A DNA stretch of 64,000 nucleotides from Ridgeia piscesae (GCA_025642075.2 JAODUO010000470.1:165001-229000); one strand, 5' to 3'; positions 59,601 to 60,004 are shown, counted from the stretch's first letter. Notes: generated from the letters alone by a model not told the origin. Numbers and translations are program-made.

Positions 59601-60004
59601 TTATAAACATTACTACTGACATACAGGTTGTCCACAAATACAGCTTGTGTCTTGTGCTATTGACATGAATGCCTTCTAGTGTCATCGATGGTCAATCTTA
59701 CATTGTACTTAACAAACCGCCACAAATATAAAGCAACAACTGTCAATATTTCAGAAGTATCACAAATAGAGCATTATCTATAGAAACATTTCTTGCCATG
59801 ATGCAGGCTATTTCAACACCACAAGATCATTATACTTGAACATATCTCGCATAAATCTGAGAGGAACCTAGTAACTATGACAGATGAAGACAGTCCAGTA
59901 ACCTCAATCTTCTGCATGAAATCGGTCTTGCGTCGGAATCGTACACCCCTTGAATGCGGCTTACTAGGTGTCTCCGGACGCAGTTTCGATGCATTTGTTC
60001 CCAT
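1283..60004 (-). CDS. syne1: Nesprin-1 (SYNE1) orthologue, 52 exons, 3' end off the window
   Basis: This is the single gene of the window, coding 4,087 codons in 52 exons. Nesprins sit in the nuclear envelope through a C-terminal KASH segment and link SUN proteins to actin, microtubule motors and scaffolds. The product is a chain of about 35 spectrin-type three-helix repeats with one spectrin-free insert. Exons at 15965-16597 and everything to their left follow human SYNE1 as I recall it, including [26 protein letters not shown] and AVQQL-NMS-LR-WLA. Splice phases agree at all 51 junctions, which strongly supports the model. CH domains are absent because the first exon here is an alternative start or because they lie right of 64000. 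The last spectrin repeats and KASH are left of position 1. Dystrophin, MACF1 and dystonin fit much less well. Cassette exons of length 3n could have been missed. Confidence 0.93.
2005..2290. repeat. TGACA-rich degenerate repeat
   Basis: The intron segment is made of irregular tgacac/tgacaat/tgatgtc words with no fixed period. It ends next to the donor of the exon at 2298-2498. Confidence 0.4.
2298..2498 (-). CDS. syne1: syne1 exon 51: spectrin repeat part
   Basis: This exon has 67 codons, phase 0 to 0, acceptor ttcaccag and donor gtatga. It begins [20 protein letters not shown] and ends [13 protein letters not shown]. It aligns with the human segment around EQLIEKSEPLDAA...RYHKKLIRL. It completes the repeat begun in exon 50. 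Confidence 0.93.
2522..2893. repeat. 13-bp minisatellite (gtacagtatcaca)
   Basis: About 28 imperfect 13-bp units lie in the intron, starting some 20 bp beyond the exon 51 acceptor. The variable positions are the two bases after cag and the base before ca. Confidence 0.85.
3133..3453 (-). CDS. syne1: syne1 exon 50: one spectrin repeat plus
   Basis: This exon has 107 codons, phase 0 to 0, acceptor gttgttcag and donor gtgaga. It contains [32 protein letters not shown] and [11 protein letters not shown]. These match human YRRLARENRTD, QRWDNLQKRVTSILRRLKH and LVWLTEMDLQL. It is one of the best-conserved exons. The intron to its right (3454-4052) shows nothing recognisable. Confidence 0.95.
4053..4203 (-). 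CDS. syne1: syne1 exon 49
   Basis: This exon gives 50 whole codons after a split Arg codon shared with exon 48 (phase 2 in, phase 0 out). It has acceptor tcacgtag and donor gtacct. It encodes [20 protein letters not shown], matching human IEETWRLWQKFLDDYSRFED. The intron at 4204-4702 is AT-rich with nothing recognised. Confidence 0.94.
4703..4890 (-). CDS. syne1: syne1 exon 48: most conserved exon
   Basis: This exon has 62 codons plus 2 nt (phase 0 in, phase 2 out), with acceptor ggtggcag and donor gtgagt. It contains [20 protein letters not shown] and [16 protein letters not shown] recall both almost unchanged in human nesprin-1, and this is the main evidence for gene identity. Confidence 0.97.
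5035..5515. repeat. 11-bp minisatellite (actgaccacac) with an 83-bp higher-order repeat
   Basis: The left part has two ~83-bp copies, from 5041 and from 5124, containing 'accatggtcattcacctgttggtcatgtctggag' type sequence. The rest is ~11-bp actgaccacac/agactgatcac units. Both lie in the intron between exons 48 and 47. Confidence 0.85.
5598..5751 (+). mobile_element. Truncated copy of the ~400-bp nonautonomous element
   Basis: The copy shares gaagcaggaattat, gtgaggtggcagcac, acagccga-cgacagt-ggtta and gcgagactgtg with the right half of the copies at 9863-10262 (+) and 48110-48543 (-). It ends about 5 nt from the exon 47 donor, so it supplies almost the whole start of that intron. Confidence 0.7.
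5757..5919 (-). CDS. syne1: syne1 exon 47
   Basis: This exon gives 54 whole codons after a split Arg (phase 2 in, 0 out), with acceptor gttgtag and donor gtaggc. It contains [29 protein letters not shown] and LVYSTCDL. These match human KLKETLVAVQQLDKNMSSL, TWLAHIESEL and IVYDSCNS. A mobile element abuts its donor. Confidence 0.95.
6165..6260 (+). repeat. Dispersed-repeat tail ('gtaaagcgctttgacagg')
   Basis: The sequence gatgtaaagcgctttgacaggcatttaacttaagaagtgcc resembles the 3' ends of dispersed repeats common in marine invertebrate and fish genomes. It stands alone, flanked by AT-rich intron. Confidence 0.4.
6512..6660. repeat. (TA)n / (CA)n microsatellite
   Basis: The core (TA)n runs about 6571-6620 with imperfect tatatacataca flanks. 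It lies in the intron between exons 47 and 46. Confidence 0.9.
6816..6982 (-). CDS. syne1: syne1 exon 46
   Basis: This exon has 55 codons plus 2 nt (0 in, 2 out), with acceptor tttgccag and donor gtaggt. It begins [17 protein letters not shown] and contains [16 protein letters not shown], matching human EIEYKLGKVNDRWQHL. The 1.3 kb intron to its right (6983-8319) is AT-rich and holds nothing I recognise. Confidence 0.93.
8320..8478 (-). CDS. syne1: syne1 exon 45
   Basis: This exon has 53 codons, 0 to 0, acceptor catgttttag and donor gtaagt. It begins [20 protein letters not shown] and ends EDLLYKLKH, following human QLSLRRQQIGERLNEW and EMIEKLKK. Its acceptor is also the first unit of the adjoining 33-bp array. 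Confidence 0.92.
8481..9108. repeat. 33-bp minisatellite starting at the exon 45 acceptor
   Basis: About 19 copies of cataaaacatgacgtgtcgagctagtccagtgt occur at a 33-bp period with few changes. The first unit runs into the exon 45 acceptor: its ctaaaacatga differs from the array's cataaaacatga at the AG itself. Confidence 0.93.
9150..9262 (+). repeat. Dispersed repeat tail ('tatttataaagcac...ctcaaagt')
   Basis: The sequence ataataatgaaaatatttattatttataaagcac...gctcaaagtactgtacaataaaa follows the pattern of elements at 19752, 46140, 48765 and 58425. It is more diverged than those copies. Confidence 0.5.
9476..9676. repeat. Three ~66-bp tandem units with a ggacaga/tctgtcc hairpin
   Basis: Units start at 9476, 9542 and 9610. 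Each ends ggacagaagtgtcctgtctgtcc, which can fold with 7-bp arms. The array stops about 15 bp from the exon 44 donor. Confidence 0.9.
9692..9847 (-). CDS. syne1: syne1 exon 44
   Basis: This exon has 52 codons, 0 to 0, acceptor ccctgtag and donor gtacgt. It contains [20 protein letters not shown], matching human ISADDISILNERVELLQRQW. A mobile element lies 15 bp from its acceptor. Confidence 0.94.
9863..10262 (+). mobile_element. ~400-bp nonautonomous element, copy 1
   Basis: It has two related halves (9863-9984 and 10088-10262), each with a core like tagcctcgattacccagg-tc-tgaggtggcag, joined by an AT-rich middle. The middle (taagataacacacta...ataaacag...aaattta-cagttgt) matches the copy at 48110-48543 in the opposite orientation. 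This indicates one element rather than two. No coding sequence or clear terminal repeats are visible, and the class is unknown. Confidence 0.75.
10440..10830 (+). pseudogene. LINE (jockey/CR1-type) ORF2 3'-end relic
   Basis: The + strand at about 10503-10620 reads [20 protein letters not shown] and [12 protein letters not shown]. This is the typical end of jockey/CR1-like reverse-transcriptase ORFs (R-WNSLP..VV.A.S..SF...LD). Upstream codons are broken by stops. The following ~200 bp could be its 3' UTR. It is antisense to syne1, in the intron between exons 44 and 43. Confidence 0.75.
11072..11097. repeat. (TGCGC)n short repeat
   Basis: About five tgcgc units form a GC-rich island in AT-rich intron. 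Confidence 0.85.
11526..11846 (-). CDS. syne1: syne1 exon 43: one spectrin repeat
   Basis: This exon has 107 codons, 0 to 0, acceptor atatttcag and donor gtaaga. It contains [17 protein letters not shown] and [19 protein letters not shown], matching human SQSLPDHHEELHAEQMRCKE. Spacing across the exon 42/43 junction equals that in human SYNE1, which supports both splice sites. Confidence 0.94.
12005..12062. repeat. (CA)n/(CACG)n microsatellite
   Basis: Alternating cacaca and cgcacgca words. The flanking intron at 12063-13120 is AT-rich with nothing recognised. Confidence 0.85.
13124..14908. repeat. 30-bp minisatellite, about 60 copies
   Basis: The unit is about ggtggcacatctaccacaacctagcagggg, with 28-30 bp variants from changes in the G run and CTA/CAA alternation. 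It fills 1.8 kb of the 3.4 kb intron between exons 43 and 42. A non-repeat block (about 14456-14525) begins caattctgtgagctgacgactaaatgtta, the same sequence that forms the right-hand flank at 14906. Confidence 0.96.
15257..15583 (-). CDS. syne1: syne1 exon 42: one spectrin repeat
   Basis: This exon has 109 codons, 0 to 0, acceptor cttcttttag and donor gtaagt. It contains [37 protein letters not shown] and [11 protein letters not shown]. These match human FQAEMFSRQQILHSIIIDG, GQVDDRDEFNLKLTLL and PIPLQQARTL. Confidence 0.95.
15965..16597 (-). CDS. syne1: syne1 exon 41: about two spectrin repeats
   Basis: At 211 codons (0 to 0) it is the second-largest exon here, with acceptor tttcccatcag and donor gtgagt. 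It contains [35 protein letters not shown] and [17 protein letters not shown]. Human counterparts are DLNDLGYRLPL, NLNRHWSLISSQTTER and KCETWMEFLVQTEQKLA. The flanking introns at 15584-15964 and 16598-17433 hold only AT-rich sequence and a (TA)n. Confidence 0.96.
16813..16850. repeat. (TA)n microsatellite
   Basis: Pure alternating TA in the intron between exons 41 and 40. Confidence 0.95.
17434..17626 (-). CDS. syne1: syne1 exon 40
   Basis: This exon gives 64 whole codons after a split Arg (2 in, 0 out), with acceptor cccaccag and donor gtagga. It begins [20 protein letters not shown] and contains [15 protein letters not shown], a spectrin helix A pattern. The intron at 17627-18176 is AT-rich with nothing recognised. 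Confidence 0.92.
18177..18310 (-). CDS. syne1: syne1 exon 39
   Basis: This exon has 44 codons plus 2 nt (0 in, 2 out), with acceptor tttctttctcag and donor gtcagt. It begins [20 protein letters not shown] and ends RTVKDVQD. Its upstream intron begins with the U1-like 20-bp array only 27 bp from the acceptor. Confidence 0.91.
18338..18592. repeat. 20-bp minisatellite carrying 5' splice-site consensus on the + strand
   Basis: There are 13 units of about agtaacacaggtaagtgtgt. Every unit keeps GTRAGY, and five are exactly caggtaagt. On the gene's own strand each unit reads ACTTACCTG, the sequence at the 5' end of U1 snRNA. Confidence 0.95.
19118..19246. mobile_element. MITE-like element with perfect 20-bp inverted ends
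   Basis: The ends taccgtaaatcctgtattac (19118-19137) and gtaatacaggatttacggta (19227-19246) are exact reverse complements. The outer TA could be a target duplication (Tc1/mariner style). The 89-bp interior repeats agccgcacccc and has no coding sequence. Confidence 0.85.
19493..19663 (-). CDS. syne1: syne1 exon 38
   Basis: This exon has 57 codons, 0 to 0, acceptor atttgcag and a weak donor gtattt. It begins [20 protein letters not shown] and ends [10 protein letters not shown]. Confidence 0.88.
19752..19910 (+). repeat. Dispersed repeat ('gcatttatatagtgccgtaaatcc')
   Basis: The sequence aataaagcatttatatagtgcc...ttcgaaggcgctgttacaaaacag...caaattcaacattg parallels 46152-46345 (gcatttatttagccccat...ttcaaaggtgctgttac...caaattcaagatt). 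It is a typical invertebrate dispersed repeat of unknown class. Confidence 0.65.
20288..20612 (+). pseudogene. LINE reverse-transcriptase 3'-end relic, copy 1
   Basis: The + strand encodes [20 protein letters not shown], then an [19 protein letters not shown] stretch and a W. This is the conserved tail of many non-LTR retrotransposon polyproteins (GHV.RM...R.RGRP..RW.D.V..D). It ends in a (CAA)n tail that stops about 13 bp from the exon 37 donor. It is antisense to syne1. A second copy is at 27411-27672. Confidence 0.82.
20626..20787 (-). CDS. syne1: syne1 exon 37
   Basis: This exon has 54 codons, 0 to 0, acceptor gtctgcag and donor gtgagt. It begins [20 protein letters not shown] and ends [12 protein letters not shown]. 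The LINE tail lies just past its donor. Confidence 0.92.
20849..21350. repeat. Tandem duplication, 2 x 251 bp
   Basis: The copies from about 20851 and 21102 are nearly identical, running ttcacatcacatttaatttt to gttgacttttg(c/t)aggcgcac. They lie in the intron between exons 37 and 36. Few differences suggest a recent event. Confidence 0.95.
21395..21500 (+). repeat. (GT)n with (GGGT)6 G-quadruplex-type core
   Basis: A gtgtgt run contains six uninterrupted gggt units at 21413-21436, followed by about 25 GT repeats and gcgcgtgtgc. Confidence 0.95.
21876..22211 (-). CDS. syne1: syne1 exon 36: one spectrin repeat
   Basis: This exon has 112 codons, 0 to 0, acceptor atttttgtag and donor gtacgc. 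It contains [20 protein letters not shown] and begins [20 protein letters not shown]. The exon is about one repeat long. Confidence 0.94.
22490..22735. repeat. Probable dispersed repeat ('cttgaaacatggcggccattttg')
   Basis: The segment containing ccaccatcttgaaacatggcggccattttgaattt looks like a repeat known from marine invertebrates. There is no second full copy here, so the call rests on the motif only. Confidence 0.3.
22824..23147 (-). CDS. syne1: syne1 exon 35: exactly one spectrin repeat
   Basis: This exon has 108 codons, 0 to 0, acceptor tttcccgcag and donor gtactt. It contains [20 protein letters not shown] and [20 protein letters not shown] with the helix A tryptophan. Confidence 0.94.
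23276..23505. repeat. Two (TA)n microsatellites
   Basis: (TA)n blocks at about 23276-23362 (with an acacgtgtgt centre) and 23458-23501. The rest of the 23148-24050 intron is AT-rich with nothing recognised. Confidence 0.92.
24051..24213 (-). CDS. syne1: syne1 exon 34
   Basis: This exon gives 54 whole codons after a split Ser (2 in, 0 out), with acceptor tctggttcag and donor gtaagt. It begins [20 protein letters not shown] followed by [10 protein letters not shown], a spectrin pattern. Confidence 0.93.
24483..24580. repeat. (TA)n microsatellite
   Basis: Pure TA at 24484-24521, followed by imperfect tatata blocks. Confidence 0.92.
24753..25225 (-). CDS. syne1: syne1 exon 33: about 1.5 spectrin repeats
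   Basis: This exon has 157 codons plus 2 nt (0 in, 2 out), with acceptor cattttcag and donor gttggt. It contains [20 protein letters not shown] and [17 protein letters not shown]. The upstream intron has repeated ttaattaatta/attgggtcctaatact blocks at about 25253-25426. Confidence 0.94.
25253..25426. repeat. Imperfect duplication (attaattacacta...attgggtcytaatact)
   Basis: Two copies of about 85-110 bp share gaattaattaatta, a ctata-gt word and tattaattgggtc(c/t)taatact. Confidence 0.6.
25832..26002 (-). CDS. syne1: syne1 exon 32
   Basis: This exon has 57 codons, 0 to 0, acceptor ttgttgctag and an unusual donor gtctgt. It begins [20 protein letters not shown] and ends [10 protein letters not shown]. 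Its first bases and acceptor are duplicated in the upstream intron at about 26178-26200. Confidence 0.88.
25989..26400. repeat. Tandem duplication of ~190-210 bp that includes the start of exon 32
   Basis: Copy 1 starts at 25989 in exon 32 and copy 2 at about 26180. Shared blocks are cgctc-gttgcctagcaacaa, aagaagaaaatc, gtcacattaa, aaatacacaatttgagtgaattacac and agatcatta-aattacc. Confidence 0.8.
26588..26839 (-). CDS. syne1: syne1 exon 31
   Basis: This exon has 84 codons, 0 to 0, acceptor ttgattgtag and donor gtatgt. It begins [20 protein letters not shown] and contains [15 protein letters not shown]. Confidence 0.92.
27411..27672 (+). pseudogene. LINE reverse-transcriptase 3'-end relic, copy 2
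   Basis: Nucleotides match 20299-20585 closely (aaagaatgggagatg, gttaagag-gatctggaaagagtgggaggagaatggagaacaaca, ccacggccaacctcac-cctga-gacagggacaac). The frame is broken. It has the same orientation as copy 1 and ends about 40 bp from the exon 30 donor. Confidence 0.85.
27713..27925 (-). CDS. syne1: syne1 exon 30
   Basis: This exon has 71 codons, 0 to 0, acceptor ttacatacag and donor gtgact. It begins [20 protein letters not shown] and ends [12 protein letters not shown]. The intron at 27926-28448 holds nothing recognised. Confidence 0.93.
28449..28751 (-). CDS. syne1: syne1 exon 29
   Basis: This exon has 101 codons, 0 to 0, acceptor ctcccaccag and donor gtgggt. It begins [20 protein letters not shown] and contains [20 protein letters not shown] and [14 protein letters not shown]. 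Confidence 0.94.
28862..29400. repeat. Long (TG)n microsatellite
   Basis: About 500 bp of mostly pure TG, broken twice by a ~40-bp cassette (tctgtgt(t/c)gtgcatgtgtgtatctgctgttgtgtatata) near 28964 and 29141. It lies 110 bp from the exon 29 acceptor. Confidence 0.97.
29575..29790 (-). CDS. syne1: syne1 exon 28
   Basis: This exon has 72 codons, 0 to 0, acceptor ttccctcgcag and donor gtgtgg. It begins [20 protein letters not shown] and contains [20 protein letters not shown], with a Gly/Asp-rich loop between. The intron at 29791-30665 holds only a short gcatgcacgtgcacaca tract near 29960. Confidence 0.93.
30666..31013 (-). CDS. syne1: syne1 exon 27: about one spectrin repeat
   Basis: This exon has 116 codons, 0 to 0, acceptor cttgcttgtag and donor gttagg. 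It begins [20 protein letters not shown] and contains [21 protein letters not shown] caagatggcggccatcttg palindrome sits in the intron about 7 bp from the acceptor. Confidence 0.93.
31427..31591 (-). CDS. syne1: syne1 exon 26
   Basis: This exon has 55 codons, 0 to 0, acceptor gtttgacag and donor gtacag. It begins [20 protein letters not shown] and contains [13 protein letters not shown]. Confidence 0.92.
32096..32281 (-). CDS. syne1: syne1 exon 25
   Basis: This exon has 62 codons, 0 to 0, acceptor gctgctgtag and donor gtaaag. It begins [20 protein letters not shown] and ends [12 protein letters not shown]. An X-box-like palindrome (32125-32138) lies inside the coding sequence. The introns on both sides lack recognisable elements apart from the hairpin at 32742. 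Confidence 0.92.
32742..32801. repeat. 60-bp hairpin, 20-bp arms
   Basis: The arms gtggtagagtttacactaca and tgtagtgtaaattctaccac pair at 19 of 20 positions around a 20-nt loop. The hairpin starts about 30 nt into the intron after the exon 24 donor. Confidence 0.9.
32831..32986 (-). CDS. syne1: syne1 exon 24
   Basis: This exon has 52 codons, 0 to 0, acceptor tgggtgtag and donor gtgaga. It begins [20 protein letters not shown] and ends LEVQLQGCQ. The 1.7 kb intron at 32987-34673 is AT-rich. A more GC-rich block at 34030-34340 matches nothing I recognise. Confidence 0.92.
34674..35501 (-). CDS. syne1: syne1 exon 23: 276-residue Ser/Thr-rich spectrin-free insert
   Basis: This is the largest exon (276 codons, 0 to 0), with acceptor cgacatccag and donor gtaaac. 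The first ~45 residues ([20 protein letters not shown]...) are helical and end a spectrin repeat. The rest is acidic, rich in Ser, Thr, Val and Asp, and looks disordered. It includes proline-directed sites such as SSSPVV, SSPRT and VDTPTSS. It lies between spectrin repeats, so it would form a flexible hinge or docking segment. I do not recognise an equivalent at this place in vertebrate nesprin-1. Confidence 0.93.
35776..35807. repeat. (TA)n microsatellite
   Basis: Pure TA run directly bordering the candidate MITE at 35806. Confidence 0.9.
35806..36066. mobile_element. Candidate MITE with 16-bp inverted ends
   Basis: The ends atgggtcagaacacag (35806-35821) and ctctgttctgacccat (36051-36066) are inverted copies with one mismatch. 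Flanking tata on both sides may be target sequence. The interior is 229 bp with no recognised coding sequence. Confidence 0.65.
36501..36809 (-). CDS. syne1: syne1 exon 22
   Basis: This exon has 103 codons, 0 to 0, acceptor ccttcacag and donor gtatgt. It begins [20 protein letters not shown] and ends [10 protein letters not shown]. The intron at 36810-37566 is AT-rich with nothing recognised. Confidence 0.92.
37567..37869 (-). CDS. syne1: syne1 exon 21: about one spectrin repeat
   Basis: This exon has 101 codons, 0 to 0, acceptor tgtgtttcag and donor gtgagt. It begins [20 protein letters not shown] and contains [16 protein letters not shown]. Confidence 0.93.
37985..38045. repeat. Imperfect (TA)n palindrome
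   Basis: Tatatatatatgataatatatatatattatacatacatatatatat, self-complementary over most of its length. Confidence 0.8.
38431..38754 (-). CDS. syne1: syne1 exon 20: exactly one spectrin repeat
   Basis: This exon has 108 codons, 0 to 0, acceptor ttactcttcag and donor gtaggt. It begins [20 protein letters not shown], contains [19 protein letters not shown] and ends [11 protein letters not shown]. Confidence 0.94.
39249..39283. repeat. (AAATA)n microsatellite
   Basis: Seven perfect pentamers in the intron between exons 20 and 19. Confidence 0.9.
39417..39713 (-). CDS. syne1: syne1 exon 19: about one spectrin repeat
   Basis: This exon has 99 codons, 0 to 0, acceptor gactttcag and donor gtacca. 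It begins [20 protein letters not shown] and contains [19 protein letters not shown]. Confidence 0.93.
39745..40085. repeat. Three ~125-bp AT-rich tandem units
   Basis: The units share tatttaaagt-ttcttca, gtcaacatattttatttcc and agatatattacactatatagataaatgttaatatactatttat. The third is shorter. Confidence 0.9.
40544..40727 (-). CDS. syne1: syne1 exon 18
   Basis: This exon gives 61 whole codons after a split Arg (2 in, 0 out), with acceptor ttcccttcag and donor gtgggc. It begins [20 protein letters not shown] and ends [10 protein letters not shown]. Confidence 0.93.
41125..41576. repeat. 'gtgtggtcact' minisatellite reaching the exon 17 donor
   Basis: About 40 units of 10-12 bp (gtgtggtcact/ctgtgtgatcact) form partly 32-44-bp higher-order blocks. 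The last unit overlaps the exon 17 donor (gtgagtgaccacacag on the minus strand). Confidence 0.93.
41577..41722 (-). CDS. syne1: syne1 exon 17
   Basis: This exon has 48 codons plus 2 nt (0 in, 2 out), with acceptor gtcactgcag and donor gtgagt. It begins [20 protein letters not shown] and ends LLQFQDQFE. Both splice sites lie in sequence related to the adjoining minisatellite, in opposite orientations. Confidence 0.91.
42315..42458 (-). CDS. syne1: syne1 exon 16
   Basis: This exon has 48 codons, 0 to 0, acceptor gttactgacag and donor gtaagt. It begins [20 protein letters not shown] and ends [11 protein letters not shown]. The introns at 41723-42314 and 42459-42858 hold nothing recognised. Confidence 0.92.
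42859..43041 (-). CDS. syne1: syne1 exon 15
   Basis: This exon has 61 codons, 0 to 0, acceptor gttttcacag and a weak donor gtacgc, chosen because it keeps phase 0. It begins [20 protein letters not shown] and contains [20 protein letters not shown]. Confidence 0.87.
43108..43226. repeat. (ATGGC)n/(ATGGT)n pentanucleotide repeat
   Basis: About 20 pentamers, ATGGT at the edges and ATGGC in the middle. Confidence 0.95.
43410..43521. repeat. (TAACA)n pentanucleotide repeat
   Basis: About 22 perfect units, followed to about 43712 by degenerate gtgtgacaatgtg words. Confidence 0.97.
43846..43962 (-). CDS. syne1: syne1 exon 14
   Basis: This exon has 39 codons, 0 to 0, acceptor ctgtctacag and donor gtgagc. 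It reads [20 protein letters not shown] to RQLLTQAQ. It is the shortest internal symmetric exon on the spectrin rod. Confidence 0.91.
44156..44660. repeat. Purine tract (gggagggagaga)
   Basis: About 500 bp of almost pure A/G on the + strand (pyrimidine on the gene strand), made of gggag, gaga and gaaa words. Confidence 0.95.
44704..44916 (-). CDS. syne1: syne1 exon 13
   Basis: This exon has 71 codons, 0 to 0, acceptor cttgttgccag and donor gtaagg. It begins [20 protein letters not shown] and ends [12 protein letters not shown]. Confidence 0.93.
45191..45364 (-). CDS. syne1: syne1 exon 12
   Basis: This exon has 58 codons, 0 to 0, acceptor gtctgacag and donor gtgagt. It begins [20 protein letters not shown] and contains [17 protein letters not shown], a spectrin helix A. 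Confidence 0.93.
45489..45840. repeat. (TA)n blocks and degenerate 'actatggtcta' repeat
   Basis: (TA)n at about 45490-45514 and 45782-45830, with irregular accatagt/actatggt/gaatatggtcta words between (45564-45695). Confidence 0.75.
46020..46345. repeat. Dispersed repeat with 'gcatttatttagcccc' tail
   Basis: The left part (gaacagacaagttttcaatgctgatttaaacgagtcaattgatg...acacctggtggcagagcattctacac) and right part (ataaaagcatttatttagcccc...ggtgctgttac) form a pattern common in invertebrate genomes. The right part pairs with 19752-19910. Confidence 0.6.
46518..46997 (-). CDS. syne1: syne1 exon 11: about 1.5 spectrin repeats
   Basis: This exon has 160 codons, 0 to 0, acceptor ccttcccag and donor gtgagg. 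It begins [20 protein letters not shown] and contains [17 protein letters not shown]. It is unusually charged ([20 protein letters not shown]). The intron at 46998-47517 is AT-rich with nothing recognised. Confidence 0.94.
47518..47679 (-). CDS. syne1: syne1 exon 10
   Basis: This exon has 54 codons, 0 to 0, acceptor tgcctgtag and donor gtttgt. It begins [20 protein letters not shown] and ends LPTKLDRYK. Confidence 0.91.
48110..48543 (-). mobile_element. ~400-bp nonautonomous element, copy 2 (inverted)
   Basis: Its reverse complement matches 9863-10262 along its length: the tagcct-gattaccca-...catgaggtggcaacact core, ctcacatctgcctgggag, atgctttgccaatgttgccac, ccccagaatagggtaga, the AT-rich middle and the gaagcaggaattatggcaggatt half. 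It ends about 40 bp from the exon 9 donor. Confidence 0.78.
48584..48727 (-). CDS. syne1: syne1 exon 9
   Basis: This exon has 48 codons, 0 to 0, acceptor actccacag and donor gtgggt. It begins [20 protein letters not shown] and contains [16 protein letters not shown]. Confidence 0.91.
48765..49140 (+). repeat. Dispersed repeat ('gatttacatagcaccatatttatac')
   Basis: The head gatttacatagcacc and the tail agtgagtcttcaatttgctcttaaaaacatcgacattgttgcagttgtgaactccat follow the same architecture as the 46020 element. It fills most of the intron between exons 9 and 8. Confidence 0.55.
49177..49363 (-). CDS. syne1: syne1 exon 8
   Basis: This exon gives 62 whole codons after a split Arg (2 in, 0 out), with acceptor ctgccaccag and donor gtatgg. 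It begins [20 protein letters not shown] and ends [10 protein letters not shown]. Confidence 0.92.
49495..49895. repeat. Degenerate 'gacactgacatga' repeat
   Basis: Irregular tgacact/gacatgacaacat/aacatgatgacac words without a fixed period fill the intron up to the exon 7 donor. Confidence 0.55.
49904..50046 (-). CDS. syne1: syne1 exon 7
   Basis: This exon has 47 codons plus 2 nt (0 in, 2 out), with acceptor tgtcggtag and donor gtgaga. It begins [20 protein letters not shown] and ends [13 protein letters not shown]. Confidence 0.9.
50100..53722. repeat. 3.6 kb satellite, 39-bp monomers in 78-bp dimers
   Basis: Monomer a is ggggccagttataatatggtgtattaggtaggggagagt and monomer b is tgggtcagttatatcatggtctgtttgataggggagagt. 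They alternate for about 46 dimers. Internal dimers are almost identical, while edge units are diverged. A 76-bp variant lacking 'ct' in monomer b recurs near 50673, 51374, 51605, 51914 and 53083. The array fills the intron between exons 7 and 6. Confidence 0.98.
54182..54387 (-). CDS. syne1: syne1 exon 6
   Basis: This exon completes a split Glu then gives 68 codons (1 in, 0 out), with acceptor gacccgcag and donor gtgaat. It contains [20 protein letters not shown] and [12 protein letters not shown], a spectrin helix A. Confidence 0.92.
54457..54715 (+). pseudogene. Non-LTR retrotransposon 3'-end relic of a third type
   Basis: The + strand reads [20 protein letters not shown], then [12 protein letters not shown] and [16 protein letters not shown]. 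This is a tail like LGH..R...LANT.L.G...G.R.RGRP...W.D.IK.WTG in non-LTR elements. It differs from the 20288 family and is antisense to syne1. Confidence 0.78.
54968..55088 (-). CDS. syne1: syne1 exon 5
   Basis: This exon has 40 codons plus 1 nt (0 in, 1 out, the only phase-1 intron), with acceptor gcatcaacag and donor gtcagt. It begins [20 protein letters not shown] and ends RPQLVEQFK. The intron at 55089-55751 is AT-rich with nothing recognised. Confidence 0.88.
55752..56075 (-). CDS. syne1: syne1 exon 4: exactly one spectrin repeat
   Basis: This exon has 108 codons, 0 to 0, acceptor tctgtcgtccag and donor gtgtgt. It begins [20 protein letters not shown] and contains [18 protein letters not shown]. 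Confidence 0.93.
56340..56710. repeat. (CACG)n followed by (CA)n
   Basis: (CACG)n at about 56420-56465, then about 240 bp of CA with scattered breaks. It lies in the intron between exons 4 and 3. Confidence 0.96.
57418..57545. repeat. (GGGA)n and GAGA purine tract
   Basis: About 14 pure ggga units and then agagagatg words. The rest of the intron (56711-57417) shows nothing recognised. Confidence 0.95.
57682..57889 (-). CDS. syne1: syne1 exon 3
   Basis: This exon gives 69 codons after a split Ser (2 in, 0 out), with acceptor ctgttgcag and donor gtaagc. It begins [20 protein letters not shown] and contains [18 protein letters not shown]. Confidence 0.92.
57987..58145. repeat. 39-bp tandem repeat, 4 copies
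   Basis: The unit is about tctaataacactattacaggtgacaaattgtttatttga. All copies keep ttacaggtga. Confidence 0.92.
58425..58800 (+). repeat. Dispersed repeat head ('tttgtatagcgccac') in AT-rich intron
   Basis: The sequence aataataatatttattttgtatagcgccacatccataatcgttcatggcgcttcacaacatattacaattt is the standard head of the dispersed family also seen at 9150 and 48765. The following AT-rich block contains (TAA)n at about 58753. Confidence 0.6.
59003..59121 (-). CDS. syne1: syne1 exon 2
   Basis: This exon has 39 codons plus 2 nt (0 in, 2 out), with acceptor ctgttatag and donor gtaaca. It begins [20 protein letters not shown]. It accepts phase 0, so it can join exon 1 here or an upstream exon of a longer isoform. 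The 59122-59902 intron shows only a 9-10 nt G run at 59452. Confidence 0.88.
59903..60004 (-). CDS. syne1: syne1 exon 1: alternative first exon with predicted N-myristoylation signal
   Basis: This exon has 34 codons, phase 0 out, donor gttact. The start GCCATGG at 60004-60002 is the first ATG after an in-frame TAG at 60046-60044. The product begins [20 protein letters not shown] and ends [12 protein letters not shown]. Gly2, Ser6 and Lys7 fit the N-myristoyltransferase consensus, and ten Arg, Lys or His residues follow within 20 positions. No purine-rich stretch that could serve as a minus-strand acceptor tract lies to its right, so a first exon fits better than an internal one. In-frame joining to exon 2 supports it. 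RNA evidence is lacking. Confidence 0.65.

Noticed and set aside
1283..60004. Identity as dystrophin/utrophin, MACF1/dystonin or spectrin
   Set aside because: Exons 41-52 align in order with nesprin-1 and not with those families; no WW, ZZ, EF-hand, plakin or GAS2 signals appear.
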